Shown here: one piece after another, positions 54,201 through 61,545 of the stretch
Layout: every line of letters begins with the position of its first letter
Numbering within the stretch: position 1 is the stretch's first letter
Source of the DNA: Rhodospirillaceae bacterium
GTDB taxonomy: Bacteria > Pseudomonadota > Alphaproteobacteria > Reyranellales > Reyranellaceae
Direction: 5' to 3'
NCBI GenBank assembly: GCA_009772935.1
Contig: WOUR01000020.1
Location: forward strand, 164,343 to 228,342
Length of the DNA: 64,000 nt
Notes under the pieces: generated by a model
Seen by the model: the letters and a program-made list of their open reading frames with translations, nothing else
Told to the model about the DNA's origin: nothing
The model's database searches: none
Made by a program: the position numbers and the translations under genes

Positions 54201-54750
54201 GGCCGGGGCCGCGGACTTCGCCGCCAGCAATGGCCACGTCACCTTCGCGGCCGGCGAGCAGAGCAAGACGATCACGATCGAGATCTCGCCCGACAGGCTG
54301 GCCGAGGGCAACGAGCAGTTCGGCGTCGTGCTGACCAACGCCGTGGGCGCCACGATCACGCGCGCCACCGGAACCGGCACCATCGTCGATGACGATACGG
54401 CCGCGACGCCGCCCCCGGCGACCGATCCGACGCCGCCCACGTCGGGCACCGACGATCTCGAAGCCATGTTCGCGATCGTCAATTCCTGGTCGGGAGGCTT
54501 CAACGCCAGCGTGACGCTGGAGAACGACGGCGCGAGCGCGGTCAACGGCTGGCAGGTCAGGATCGAGACGACCAACCAGATCACCGACATCTGGAACGCC
54601 GTCATCGTGTCGCACGATGCGAGCGGCTACGTCGTCGGCAATGCTTCGCACAATGGCACGATCGCCCATGACGGCGAGACCAGCTTCGGATTCGTCGCCT
54701 CGGGCGCCCAGAACCCATCGACCGTGCATATCGACCTGCTTGACGTTTGA
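51262..54750 (+). CDS. multidomain GH5 glycanase with CBM2 at both ends and Calx-beta repeats
   Basis: 1162 residues. CBM2-like cellulose-binding domain (2-92); four Calx-beta domains (about 107-217, 222-330, 332-440, 443-555), each with a VEG motif, DYV..SGT.TFA.GE and a closing VNDD-like motif; a fifth Calx-beta (from 558) interrupted by a GH5 catalytic domain (about 580-947; acid/base E742 in LHNEPYNG, nucleophile E860 in WIGEFGT), resuming at about 952-1047; a Pro/Thr linker; a second CBM2 (1067-1158). Start ATG 51262 after GGAGGTAGCA. No signal peptide; the end VHIDLLDV suits type I export. Cellulose or glucan is the likely target. Confidence 0.88.
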   Translation: MAAVRYTVRDNWGSGFIGNMTVDGGSSGLHGWTVEFDAGFAITNIWGAEIVSRVGTHYVLRNAPYNADVSSGGSVTFGFQATPGASGGTTATGLSLNGAGEEPPPVLPAISVGDASIVEGNSGTKQMVFTVSLSQAATGPVTVDYATANGTSTAGQDYVATSGTITFAAGETRKTISVTVNGDKAAELNETLALTLSSPTGATIADGTAAGTILTDEAFVPWIAIADATVQEGDSGARDLSFAVTLSQATTNTVTVAYGTVDGTATAGQDYVAQSGTLTFAPGEITKVITVKVTGDTAIEGNETLKVYLSSPTGGSIADRGAIGTIVNDDAQITVADTSVTEGNDGTANLAFTVKLSAAASGPVTVAYATSNGTARAGQDYVAQTGTLIFAAGEMSKVVNVRVTGDTAIEGNETVRLTLSSPVGAAIKDGYAIGTIVNDDSTTLPSLSIGDASSAEGSAAAPGHTTFTVSLSSAATGPVTMNFATADGTAVAGADYVAQSGTLTFAAGETQKTIQVATIGDAVSEANESFSLVLSGASGATITDATGIGTIVNDDVAPTLPSLGISDATVIEGNPVGGASPGWLSTSGNQIVDAAGHSVQIAGVNWFGFESSTFAPHGLWTRGYKDMMDQMVDLGFNTIRLPFSSEMLHTTAAPNGIDFGKNPDLQGLSALQIMDRIVDYAGEIGLKIILDHHRSNAGAGTSENGLWYNSQYTQAAWINDWKMLAARYADDPAVIGADLHNEPYNGTWGGGGVKDWALAAETAGNAIGTVNANWLIFVEGVGTYNGQNYWWGGNLMGVRDRPIDLTLDNKLVYSAHDYPNSVYEQPWFQGADFPANLPAKFDQMWGYIYKEGIAPVWIGEFGTKLVDPKDAPWLEAITSYLGGDFDNDGTSDLASGQKGPSWTFWSWNPNSGDTGGILNDNWTTVNQTKMGYLTPIEYQFHEDAPGDGGTSAGPTASFVLTLSEAATHEVTVDYQTVYGEAGAADFAASNGHVTFAAGEQSKTITIEISPDRLAEGNEQFGVVLTNAVGATITRATGTGTIVDDDTAATPPPATDPTPPTSGTDDLEAMFAIVNSWSGGFNASVTLENDGASAVNGWQVRIETTNQITDIWNAVIVSHDASGYVVGNASHNGTIAHDGETSFGFVASGAQNPSTVHIDLLDV

Positions 54751-54802
54751 GGGCGTGTCTCGCCCTGCAGTCCACGACGGTCGACGGACGCTTCCGGTCA
54801 TC

Positions 54803-54833
54803 CCTCCCAGTGCCTAAAATCGGCACTGGGAGG
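54803..54833 (+). promoter_or_regulatory. 12-bp perfect hairpin enclosing the ribosome site of the next gene
   Basis: CCTCCCAGTGCC (54803-54814), loop TAAAATC, GGCACTGGGAGG (54822-54833), then ATTTTGT and the ATG at 54841. The 3' arm contains the Shine-Dalgarno GGGAGG. It may serve as a terminator of the glycanase gene, as a translational block for the acyl-CoA dehydrogenase, or both. Confidence 0.75.
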
Positions 54834-54840
54834 ATTTTGT

Positions 54841-55971
54841 ATGAAGTTCAGTTTCTCCAGCGAGCAGGAAGAGTTCAGGACCAGCCTGCGACGCTTCCTG
54901 GCCGAGCGCTCGCCCACGAAGGAGGTGCGGCGCCTGATGGAAACCGATGCCGGCTTCGAGCCCGCCGCCTGGCGCAAGCTCAATACCGAACTCGGCCTGA
55001 CCGCGGTGCGCATTCCGGAGGCCTATGGCGGACAGGGTTTCGGTTTCGGTGAACTCGGCATCGTGCTGGAGGAGATGGGCCGGGCGCTGCTGTGCGCGCC
55101 GTTCTTCTCGACGGCCGTCCTGGCCACGGGCGCGATCCTGAATGCCGGCAGCGAGGCCGAGAAACAGGCCCTGCTGCCGGGCATCGCCGCGGGCGACACG
55201 ATCGCCACGCTGGCCTGGGTCGAGGATCCCGCCCGTTGGGATGCCGCCGCCACCAGGATGACGGCGACACCGTCGGGCGGCACCTGGACGCTCGACGGCC
55301 ACAAGAGCTACGTGCTGGATGGCCACACCGCCGATCTCATCGTCGTGCTGGCGCGTGCGCCCGGCACCTCGGGTGACGCCGGCCTCTCGCTGTTCACCGT
55401 CAAGGGTGACGCCAAGGGGCTGGAGCGGCGGAACCTCAAGGTGATGGATCCGACGCGCAAGCTGGCGCGGCTCGAGTTCAAGGGAGTCGAAGCCACCCTG
55501 CTGGGCGAGGCCGGCGGCGCAGCGGGCCCCTTCGCCCGCACAATGGTCGAGGCTTCGGTCTGCCTCGCCAACGAAATGGCCGGCGTCTCCGAGCGGCTGC
55601 GCGAGGATGCGCTGGCCTATGCGCAGATGCGCATGCAGTTCGGCCGGCCGATCGCCTCCTTCCAGTCGATGAAGCACAAGCAGGCCGACATGCTGGTCGA
55701 CGTCGAGCTGGCGAAGTCGGCGGCCTATTACGCGGCCGCGGCCCTCGACGAGGGCGACGAGGACATCGCAGCCGTCGCTTCGCTCGCCAAGGCGGCCGCC
55801 AGCGAGGCCGCCCTGCAGACCGCCGTCCACGCCATCCAGATCCATGGCGGCATCGGATTCACCTGGGACAACGACACCCATCTCTGGTTCAAGCGCGCCA
55901 AGAGCTCGGAGGTGCTGCTGGGCGATGCCCATCACCACCGCGAGCGGATGATGCAGCACTGGGCCGCCTGA
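54841..55971 (+). CDS. acyl-CoA dehydrogenase, first of a pair
   Basis: 376 residues with the three-domain ACAD fold. Helical start FSFSSEQEEFRTSLRRFL, middle beta domain with TLDGHKSYVLDGHTADLIVV, C-terminal helices with RMQFGRPIASFQSMKHKQADM and IQIHGGIGFTWDNDTHLWFK. FAD-linked alpha,beta-desaturation of an acyl-CoA. Paired adjacent ACADs often form heteromers in steroid or branched-acid breakdown. Its ribosome site is within a strong hairpin. Confidence 0.9.
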   Translation: MKFSFSSEQEEFRTSLRRFLAERSPTKEVRRLMETDAGFEPAAWRKLNTELGLTAVRIPEAYGGQGFGFGELGIVLEEMGRALLCAPFFSTAVLATGAILNAGSEAEKQALLPGIAAGDTIATLAWVEDPARWDAAATRMTATPSGGTWTLDGHKSYVLDGHTADLIVVLARAPGTSGDAGLSLFTVKGDAKGLERRNLKVMDPTRKLARLEFKGVEATLLGEAGGAAGPFARTMVEASVCLANEMAGVSERLREDALAYAQMRMQFGRPIASFQSMKHKQADMLVDVELAKSAAYYAAAALDEGDEDIAAVASLAKAAASEAALQTAVHAIQIHGGIGFTWDNDTHLWFKRAKSSEVLLGDAHHHRERMMQHWAA

Positions 55972-55982
55972 GGAGCACGAAG

Positions 55983-57239
55983 ATGAGCGAACTCACCGAA
56001 GACTCCGTCCGCGCCGAAGTCCGTGCCTGGCTGGAAGCCAACTGGAACCCCGAGCTCGGCCTCGTCGAATGGCGCAACAAGCTGGCCGATTCCGGCTGGG
56101 GCGTCCCGGACTGGCCGAAGGAATGGTACGGCCGGGACTTACCGGCCGCCCTCGTGCCCGTGGTCGCCGAGGAATTCACGCGCATCGGCGCGATCGGCGT
56201 CGCCAAGGCCGGCATCCGCACGCTCGCGGCGGCGACCATCCTGGCGCACGGCACCGACCTGCATAAGGAGAAGTTCCTGCGCCGCATCCTCACCGGCGAG
56301 GACACTTGGTGCCAGCTGTTCAGCGAACCCGGCAGCGGCTCCGACGTCGCCGGCGCCGTCACGCGCGCCGAGATGCAGGGCAACAAATGGATCGTGAACG
56401 GTCAGAAGGTCTGGACGACCTCGGCGCATCACGCGCACTGGGGCCTGCTGCTGGCCCGCACCGACTGGGACCAGACCAAGCACAAGGGCCTCTCCTACTT
56501 CATCATCGACATGCACCAGCCGGGCGTGAACGTGCAGCCGCTGAAGCAGATGAACGGCCATGCCTCGTTCAACCAGGTGTTCCTGACCGACGCCGTGGTC
56601 GAGCCGGAATTCCTGGTCGCCAACGTGGGCGACGGCTGGGCGGTCACGACGACGACGCTGATGCACGAACGCCGCGGCGCCGACGGTCTGCGCACCTGGG
56701 CCATGGGTTCGGACCGCAAGGGCCGCGCCTACGACGAGGAACGGGCCGAGATCGCGACCACGATGGAGCCATACAAGTGGTACCCGCAGCGCGCGGGCCG
56801 GGTCGATCTGATCCTGTCGCGGGCCAAGGAGACCGGCCGCTATGAGGATCCGGTGGTGCGCCAGGAGATCGCCCGGCTGCTGATCATGTCCAAGGCCGCC
56901 GAATGGACGGCCCGCCGCGCCCGTGCGGCCGCCCAGCAGGGCAAGCCGCAAGGACCCGAAGGCTCGCTCGGCAAGCTCGTCGCGAGCCATGTCGCCCGCG
57001 CCGCCGCGCGCGTGCACACGCAGCTCTCCGGTGCCGATGCGCTGCTGTCGGGCCCGGACAGCCCGATGAACGGCGTCATCGCGGAAATCCTGGTCTCGGT
57101 TCCGGCGACGTCGATCGCCGGCGGCACCGACGAGATCCAGCGCAACATCATCTCCGAGCGCGTCCTCAAGATGCCCAAGGAGCCGAGCATCGACACCACC
57201 AAGCCCTTCCGCGACGTGCCGCGGAATACGGTCAGATAA
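55983..57239 (+). CDS. acyl-CoA dehydrogenase, second of a pair
   Basis: 418 residues. ACAD signatures WCQLFSEPGSGSDVAG, WIVNGQKVWTTSAHHA, and near the end SIAGGTDEIQRNIISERVLK, the FAD/partner-contact motif. Longer than its partner by an insertion in mid-protein (about 215-270). Starts 11 bases after it, so the two are surely co-expressed. Substrate not determinable; a joint oxidation step is inference. Confidence 0.92.
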   Translation: MSELTEDSVRAEVRAWLEANWNPELGLVEWRNKLADSGWGVPDWPKEWYGRDLPAALVPVVAEEFTRIGAIGVAKAGIRTLAAATILAHGTDLHKEKFLRRILTGEDTWCQLFSEPGSGSDVAGAVTRAEMQGNKWIVNGQKVWTTSAHHAHWGLLLARTDWDQTKHKGLSYFIIDMHQPGVNVQPLKQMNGHASFNQVFLTDAVVEPEFLVANVGDGWAVTTTTLMHERRGADGLRTWAMGSDRKGRAYDEERAEIATTMEPYKWYPQRAGRVDLILSRAKETGRYEDPVVRQEIARLLIMSKAAEWTARRARAAAQQGKPQGPEGSLGKLVASHVARAAARVHTQLSGADALLSGPDSPMNGVIAEILVSVPATSIAGGTDEIQRNIISERVLKMPKEPSIDTTKPFRDVPRNTVR

Positions 57240-57327
57240 GGCGACGGACGGCGGTGTCATCCGATACCGCCGTCGCTTCTCTTACTACCGATTGGCCTCG
57301 CGCCGCGTGACCGCTACTGTCCGGTGC

Positions 57328-58977
57328 ATGACACCGAGCCCGATCACGATCTTCCGCGCCCGCCGCATCCTCACCATGAACCCCGCCCGCCCGGAGGCCA
57401 CGCATGTGGCGGTCCGCGACGGCCGCATCCTGGGCACCGGCCCGCTGGAGGAACTGGCCGGCTGGGGCACCTACACGCTCGACGACAGCTTCGCCGACAA
57501 GGTGCTGATGCCGGGCTTCGTCGAGGGCCACAGCCACGCCGCCGAGGGCACCTTCTGGCGCTACACCTATCTCGGTCGCTTCGACCGAATGGATCCCGAA
57601 GGCAAGGTGTGGCCCGGGGCCCAGTCCATCGAGGACGTCGTGGCGCGCCTGCAGGAAGCCGAGCGCAAGCTGGGCTCGCCGACGGAATCGCTGGCCGGGT
57701 GGGGCCTCGATCCCATCTATTATGGCGACCGCCGCGTCGTGCGCGCCGATTTCGACCGCGTGTCGACGACGCGCGCGGTCGGCGTGATGCATGCGAGCGG
57801 CCACATCTTCAACGTGAACACCCGGGCGCTGGAGATGGCGGGCCTGTTGCGGCCGGGCGTCAACCATCCGGGCATTCCACTCGGTGACGACGGCCTGCCG
57901 ACCGGCGAGCTGAAGGGCCCCGACGCGATGACCATCGTCGGCGCCCATATCGGCTTCGACCGCGAAGCGCTGGCCAACGACGAAGACGGCCTGCGTCGCT
58001 TCGCCAAGCTCTGCGTGCGCCAGGGCGTCACCACCGCGACCGATCTCGCGAACCTGCTGCCGGACGATGCCGTCTCGATGATGGCGCGCGTCACGGGCGA
58101 AGCGGGCTTCCCGGTGCGCATCGTGTCGTTCCGCCGCTTCCAGGCGCTGACTCCGGAGCAGGTCGTCGACCTCGCGGTCAAGCTCAAGGCCAAATCGACC
58201 GACCGGCTGCGGCTGGGCGCCGTCAAGCTGTTCGTCGACGGCTCGATCCAGGGCTTCTCCGCACGTCTGCGCTGGCCCGGCTACTACAACGGCGCGCCCA
58301 ACGGCCTGTGGTACACGCCGCCCGAGGCGATCAGCGGCCTCTATAAGCTTGCCCTCGAGAAGGGTGTTCTGGTGCACAGCCACACCAATGGCGACCAGGC
58401 GACCGAGATGGCGCTCGACTGCCTGGAAGGCGCCCTGCTCGACCAGCCGGCCCGCGACCACCGCTTCACCCTGCAGCACTGCCAGCTGGCCGATGCCGCC
58501 CAGTTCCGTCGCATGGCGCGTCTCGGCATGTGCGCCAACCTGTTCCCCAACCATCACTTCTATTGGGGCGACCAGCATTACGAGACGACGGTCGGGCCGG
58601 AGCGTGCGATGCGCATGAACGCCTGCGCCACGGCGCTGGCCAGCGGCGTCCCGCTCGCCATCCATTCCGACGCGCCGGTGACACCGCTCGGCCCGCTCTT
58701 CACCGCCTGGGGTGCCGTCAACCGGCGCACCGCCAGCGGCCGCGTGCTGGGCACCAGCGAGGCCATCTCCGTGGCCGACGCGCTGCGCACGATCACCCTG
58801 GGCGCCGCCTGGACGCTGAAGCTCGACGGCGAGGTCGGCTCGATCGAATGCGGCAAGCGCGCCGACTTCGCCGTGCTGGAGGACGATCCGTTGGAGATCG
58901 CGCCGGAGAAGCTCAAGGACGTGCGCATCTGGGGCACGGTCCAGGGCGGCCGCCTCTTCCCCGCCAACGGAGCGTGA
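57328..58977 (+). CDS. amidohydrolase (YtcJ-like, amidohydrolase 3 family)
   Basis: 549 residues. TIM-barrel metal hydrolase: VLMPGFVEGHSHAAEG with the HxH ligand pair, LKAKSTDRLRLGAVKLFVDG, HSHTNGDQATEMAL, HCQLADAAQFRR and IHSDAPVTPLGP with the Asp; ends GKRADFAVLEDDP. Metal-dependent hydrolysis of an amide, urea or related bond in the cytoplasm. Start taken as ATG 57328 (MTPSPITIF); an upstream start at 57292 is possible. Its stop overlaps the start of the CobW-type gene. Confidence 0.88.
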   Translation: MTPSPITIFRARRILTMNPARPEATHVAVRDGRILGTGPLEELAGWGTYTLDDSFADKVLMPGFVEGHSHAAEGTFWRYTYLGRFDRMDPEGKVWPGAQSIEDVVARLQEAERKLGSPTESLAGWGLDPIYYGDRRVVRADFDRVSTTRAVGVMHASGHIFNVNTRALEMAGLLRPGVNHPGIPLGDDGLPTGELKGPDAMTIVGAHIGFDREALANDEDGLRRFAKLCVRQGVTTATDLANLLPDDAVSMMARVTGEAGFPVRIVSFRRFQALTPEQVVDLAVKLKAKSTDRLRLGAVKLFVDGSIQGFSARLRWPGYYNGAPNGLWYTPPEAISGLYKLALEKGVLVHSHTNGDQATEMALDCLEGALLDQPARDHRFTLQHCQLADAAQFRRMARLGMCANLFPNHHFYWGDQHYETTVGPERAMRMNACATALASGVPLAIHSDAPVTPLGPLFTAWGAVNRRTASGRVLGTSEAISVADALRTITLGAAWTLKLDGEVGSIECGKRADFAVLEDDPLEIAPEKLKDVRIWGTVQGGRLFPANGA

Positions 58978-59906
58978 GGCGCGCAAGGCTGCCGGTCACA
59001 GTGATCGGCGGCTATCTCGGCGCCGGCAAAACGACCCTGGTCAACCGCCTGCTGCGCGCCGCCGACGGCCGGAAGCTCGCGGTTCTGGTCAACGATTTCG
59101 GCACGACGCCGGTCGACCGCGACCTGATCGTGTCGTCGAACGGCGACACGCTGGAGATTTCCGGCGGCTGCATCTGTTGCAGTTACGGTTCGGACCTGAT
59201 GGACGTGCTGATGGCCCTGCCCGAACGGCAGCCGGACGTCGAGCGCGTCGTCATCGAGACCAGCGGAGTCGCCCTGCCGGGCATGGTGGCCAGTGCCGTC
59301 TCGCTCCTTCTGCCCTATCGCATCGACGGCATCGTCGTGATGGTCGATGTCGAGACCGTGCGGACCATGGCCGGAGACGCCTATCTCGGCGACACGATCA
59401 CGCGCCAACTCAGCGCCGCCGACCTGGTCGTCGCCAACCGGTGCGATCTCGTGGACGAGACTTCGCTGCAGGAGACGCTTGCCTGGCTCGCCCTGCAAAG
59501 CCCGGCCGCGCGGATTCTGCCCTCAACACGCGCCGATATCGCGCCCGACCTGCTGCTGGGTTTGCGCGATGGCGCGCCGCCCCGCCTGTCGGCCACGCTG
59601 ACGACACCCGGCGCGCCGGACGCGGCGGCGCTCTATGAGTCGCTCGAACTGGACGTGCCTGAAAACATCGACGCCGACGAACTCGGCCGACGTCTCAGCG
59701 CACCGGGCACGGGTGTACTGCGCGCCAAGGGAGTCCTGAACGGCGCTGCGCTGCATGTCGTTGGCCAGCGCTTTGAAATCGACGCGGCACCTGCCGGTGC
59801 CAAGCCGGGCAAGCTCGTCGTGATCGGCCTGCGGGCGCGGCTCGACCGCCACGCCGTGGCAGAGGCGCTTCAGCCCAGATTGTCGACATCGTTGCGCAAC
59901 GGCTGA
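58974..59906 (+). CDS. CobW/COG0523-family metal GTPase
   Basis: 310 residues. Walker A GGYLGAGKTT (12-21), metal motif C66-I-C68-C69 in SGGCICCS, ETSGVALPG, and ANRCDLV in place of NKxD; C-terminal CobW_C domain from about 215. COG0523 proteins hand metals (Zn, Co, Fe) to client enzymes. Start GTG 58974 overlaps the amidohydrolase stop, so coupled to a metal-dependent enzyme that is its probable client. Overlaps the convergent dehydrogenase by 37 bases. Confidence 0.9.
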   Translation: MRRARLPVTVIGGYLGAGKTTLVNRLLRAADGRKLAVLVNDFGTTPVDRDLIVSSNGDTLEISGGCICCSYGSDLMDVLMALPERQPDVERVVIETSGVALPGMVASAVSLLLPYRIDGIVVMVDVETVRTMAGDAYLGDTITRQLSAADLVVANRCDLVDETSLQETLAWLALQSPAARILPSTRADIAPDLLLGLRDGAPPRLSATLTTPGAPDAAALYESLELDVPENIDADELGRRLSAPGTGVLRAKGVLNGAALHVVGQRFEIDAAPAGAKPGKLVVIGLRARLDRHAVAEALQPRLSTSLRNG

Positions 59907-60868
59907 CCGGCGCGGAAGCGCGCCAGGTTGTCGAGGAAGATGCCGAAGATCGCCTCGTTCTGACCCAGCGAATGGCTGGCGGTGTGCGGCGAGACCAGCA
60001 CGTTCGGAAGATCCCACAATGGCGACGCCGCATCGAGCGGTTCGCGCTCGAACACGTCGAGATAAGCGCCCGCCAGCTTGCCACTCTGCAGCGCCGCGAT
60101 GATATCTGCCTCCACGGCGATCTCGCCACGCGCCACGTTGATCAAGTGCGCGCCTTCGGGCATCGCCGCGAAGGCCGCCGCATTGGCGATGCCGCGCGTC
60201 ACCGGCGAAGCGGGACAGCACAGGATCAGCCAGTCGGCCTGCGGCAGAACCTCGTGCAACTGCTCATAGGCGACGACCCTCTCGCACGGCTCCACCGGTT
60301 CGGCGGTCCGGCGCACACCGATCGTGCGCAGGCCCAGCATCCTCAGAAGCGACGCGATGGTGCGGCCGATCGGCCCCATGCCGACGATGACGGCGCATTG
60401 CCCTGCGAGGTCGCGCGGCGAACGCTCGCCGAGGCGCGGTTCCCAGGCATGGCGGCGCTGCGCGTCGGCCAGCAGCGGGAAGCGCCGGTTGATCGCGATG
60501 AGGGCGCCCAGCGTGCTGTGCGCCACGGTGACCGCTGTCGCACCCGAGGCCGTCGTGACCTTGACGCCGCGTGCGCGCAGCTCGCGATAGATCGGCCGCT
60601 CGGCACCGGCCGGATGGATCTGCAGCCATTTCAGGTTCGGCGACTTCCGCACCACCGCGTCGAAGCCCTGCAGCTCGGGCGTCAGGTTGCTCGGGCTGGA
60701 TTTCCCCGTGACCTCGCGGGTCATGAAGGCGATGTCGGCGGCGCTGGGGCCCTTTGCCGCCAGCGCCTCCTCGGCGGTCAGGAAGGACAGCGTGCCCGGC
60801 GGCACCGCGGCCGCGATGCGCTCGCCCCAGATACGCTGCGCGTGGGACGACAGCAGAAGCGTGATCAT
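59870..60868 (-). CDS. D-2-hydroxyacid dehydrogenase
   Basis: 332 residues of the D-isomer hydroxyacid dehydrogenase family. NAD-binding IVGMGPIGRTIASLLRMLG, catalytic Arg in INVARGEIAVE, Glu in LDVFEREPL and His in SPHTASHS. The first 100 residues form the catalytic domain. Reduces a 2-oxoacid or oxidises a D-2-hydroxyacid. ATG 60868; divergent from a glutathione transferase gene. Its 3' end overlaps the CobW gene. Confidence 0.9.
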   Translation of the reverse strand: MITLLLSSHAQRIWGERIAAAVPPGTLSFLTAEEALAAKGPSAADIAFMTREVTGKSSPSNLTPELQGFDAVVRKSPNLKWLQIHPAGAERPIYRELRARGVKVTTASGATAVTVAHSTLGALIAINRRFPLLADAQRRHAWEPRLGERSPRDLAGQCAVIVGMGPIGRTIASLLRMLGLRTIGVRRTAEPVEPCERVVAYEQLHEVLPQADWLILCCPASPVTRGIANAAAFAAMPEGAHLINVARGEIAVEADIIAALQSGKLAGAYLDVFEREPLDAASPLWDLPNVLVSPHTASHSLGQNEAIFGIFLDNLARFRAGQPLRNDVDNLG

Positions 60869-60921
60869 GACGACAGGATAACCGACCCTCGACCGCGACG
60901 ACAGGCGTGGTACGGTCGGAC

Positions 60922-61488
60922 ATGCTCAAGCTCTATTACTCGCCCGGCTCCAGCTCGATGGCAGCCCACATCGCCCTCCACGAAGTCGGCGCCCCGTTCG
61001 AGAAGCAGGCGGTCTCGGTGCCGCGCAAGGAGACGCGCACCGCGGACTTCCTGGCCGTGAATCCGGTCGGCAAGGTCCCCGTGCTGATGATCGACGGCCG
61101 CCCGCTCACCGAGGTGGCCGCCATTCTCTACTATCTCGCGCGCACCTATCCCGCGGCCAACCTCCTGCCGGCGGGCGACATCGAGGCCGAGGCACAGGTC
61201 ATCTCGTGGATGTCCTACGTCGCCTCGACGATCCATCCGGCGCTCCGGCAGGGCGTCGCGGAGGCGCGCGAGCTCTACGCGGTGGCCGACAAGCGCCTGG
61301 GCAACCGGACGTGGATCCTGGGCGATCGCTTTTCGATCGCCGACATCCACCTGTTCCGCGTCTACTGGCGCTTCCGCGACCAGCTCGAACGCCAGCCGGG
61401 CGATTTCCCCGCTCTCGAAGCCCACCATGCCCGCATGCTGGAGCGCCCCGCCGTCAAGAAGACGATCGATGTCGAGGCGAAGGGTTGA
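60922..61488 (+). CDS. glutathione S-transferase family protein
   Basis: 188 residues. LKLYYSPGSSSMAAHIALHE at the start (bacterial beta-class or maleylpyruvate-type active site), NPVGKVPVLMIDG, LTEVAAILYYLA and the helical C-terminal WILGDRFSIADIHLF. Start chosen ATG 60922; GTG 60907 would add five residues. Cytoplasmic; role may be stress or aromatic catabolism. Confidence 0.88.
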   Translation: MLKLYYSPGSSSMAAHIALHEVGAPFEKQAVSVPRKETRTADFLAVNPVGKVPVLMIDGRPLTEVAAILYYLARTYPAANLLPAGDIEAEAQVISWMSYVASTIHPALRQGVAEARELYAVADKRLGNRTWILGDRFSIADIHLFRVYWRFRDQLERQPGDFPALEAHHARMLERPAVKKTIDVEAKG

Positions 61489-61500
61489 GTTTGGAGCTTT

Positions 61501-61523
61501 CCTCCCCCGTAAGACGGGGGAGG
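61501..61523. terminator. hairpin between convergent genes
   Basis: CCTCCCCCG, loop TAAGA, CGGGGGAGG: 9-bp perfect stem between the glutathione transferase stop and the molybdenum hydroxylase stop. No U-tract on either strand, so it is a weak bidirectional terminator or a dispersed repeat. Confidence 0.5.
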
Positions 61524-61545
61524 TGAAGGAATAGGGCAGCGAACT

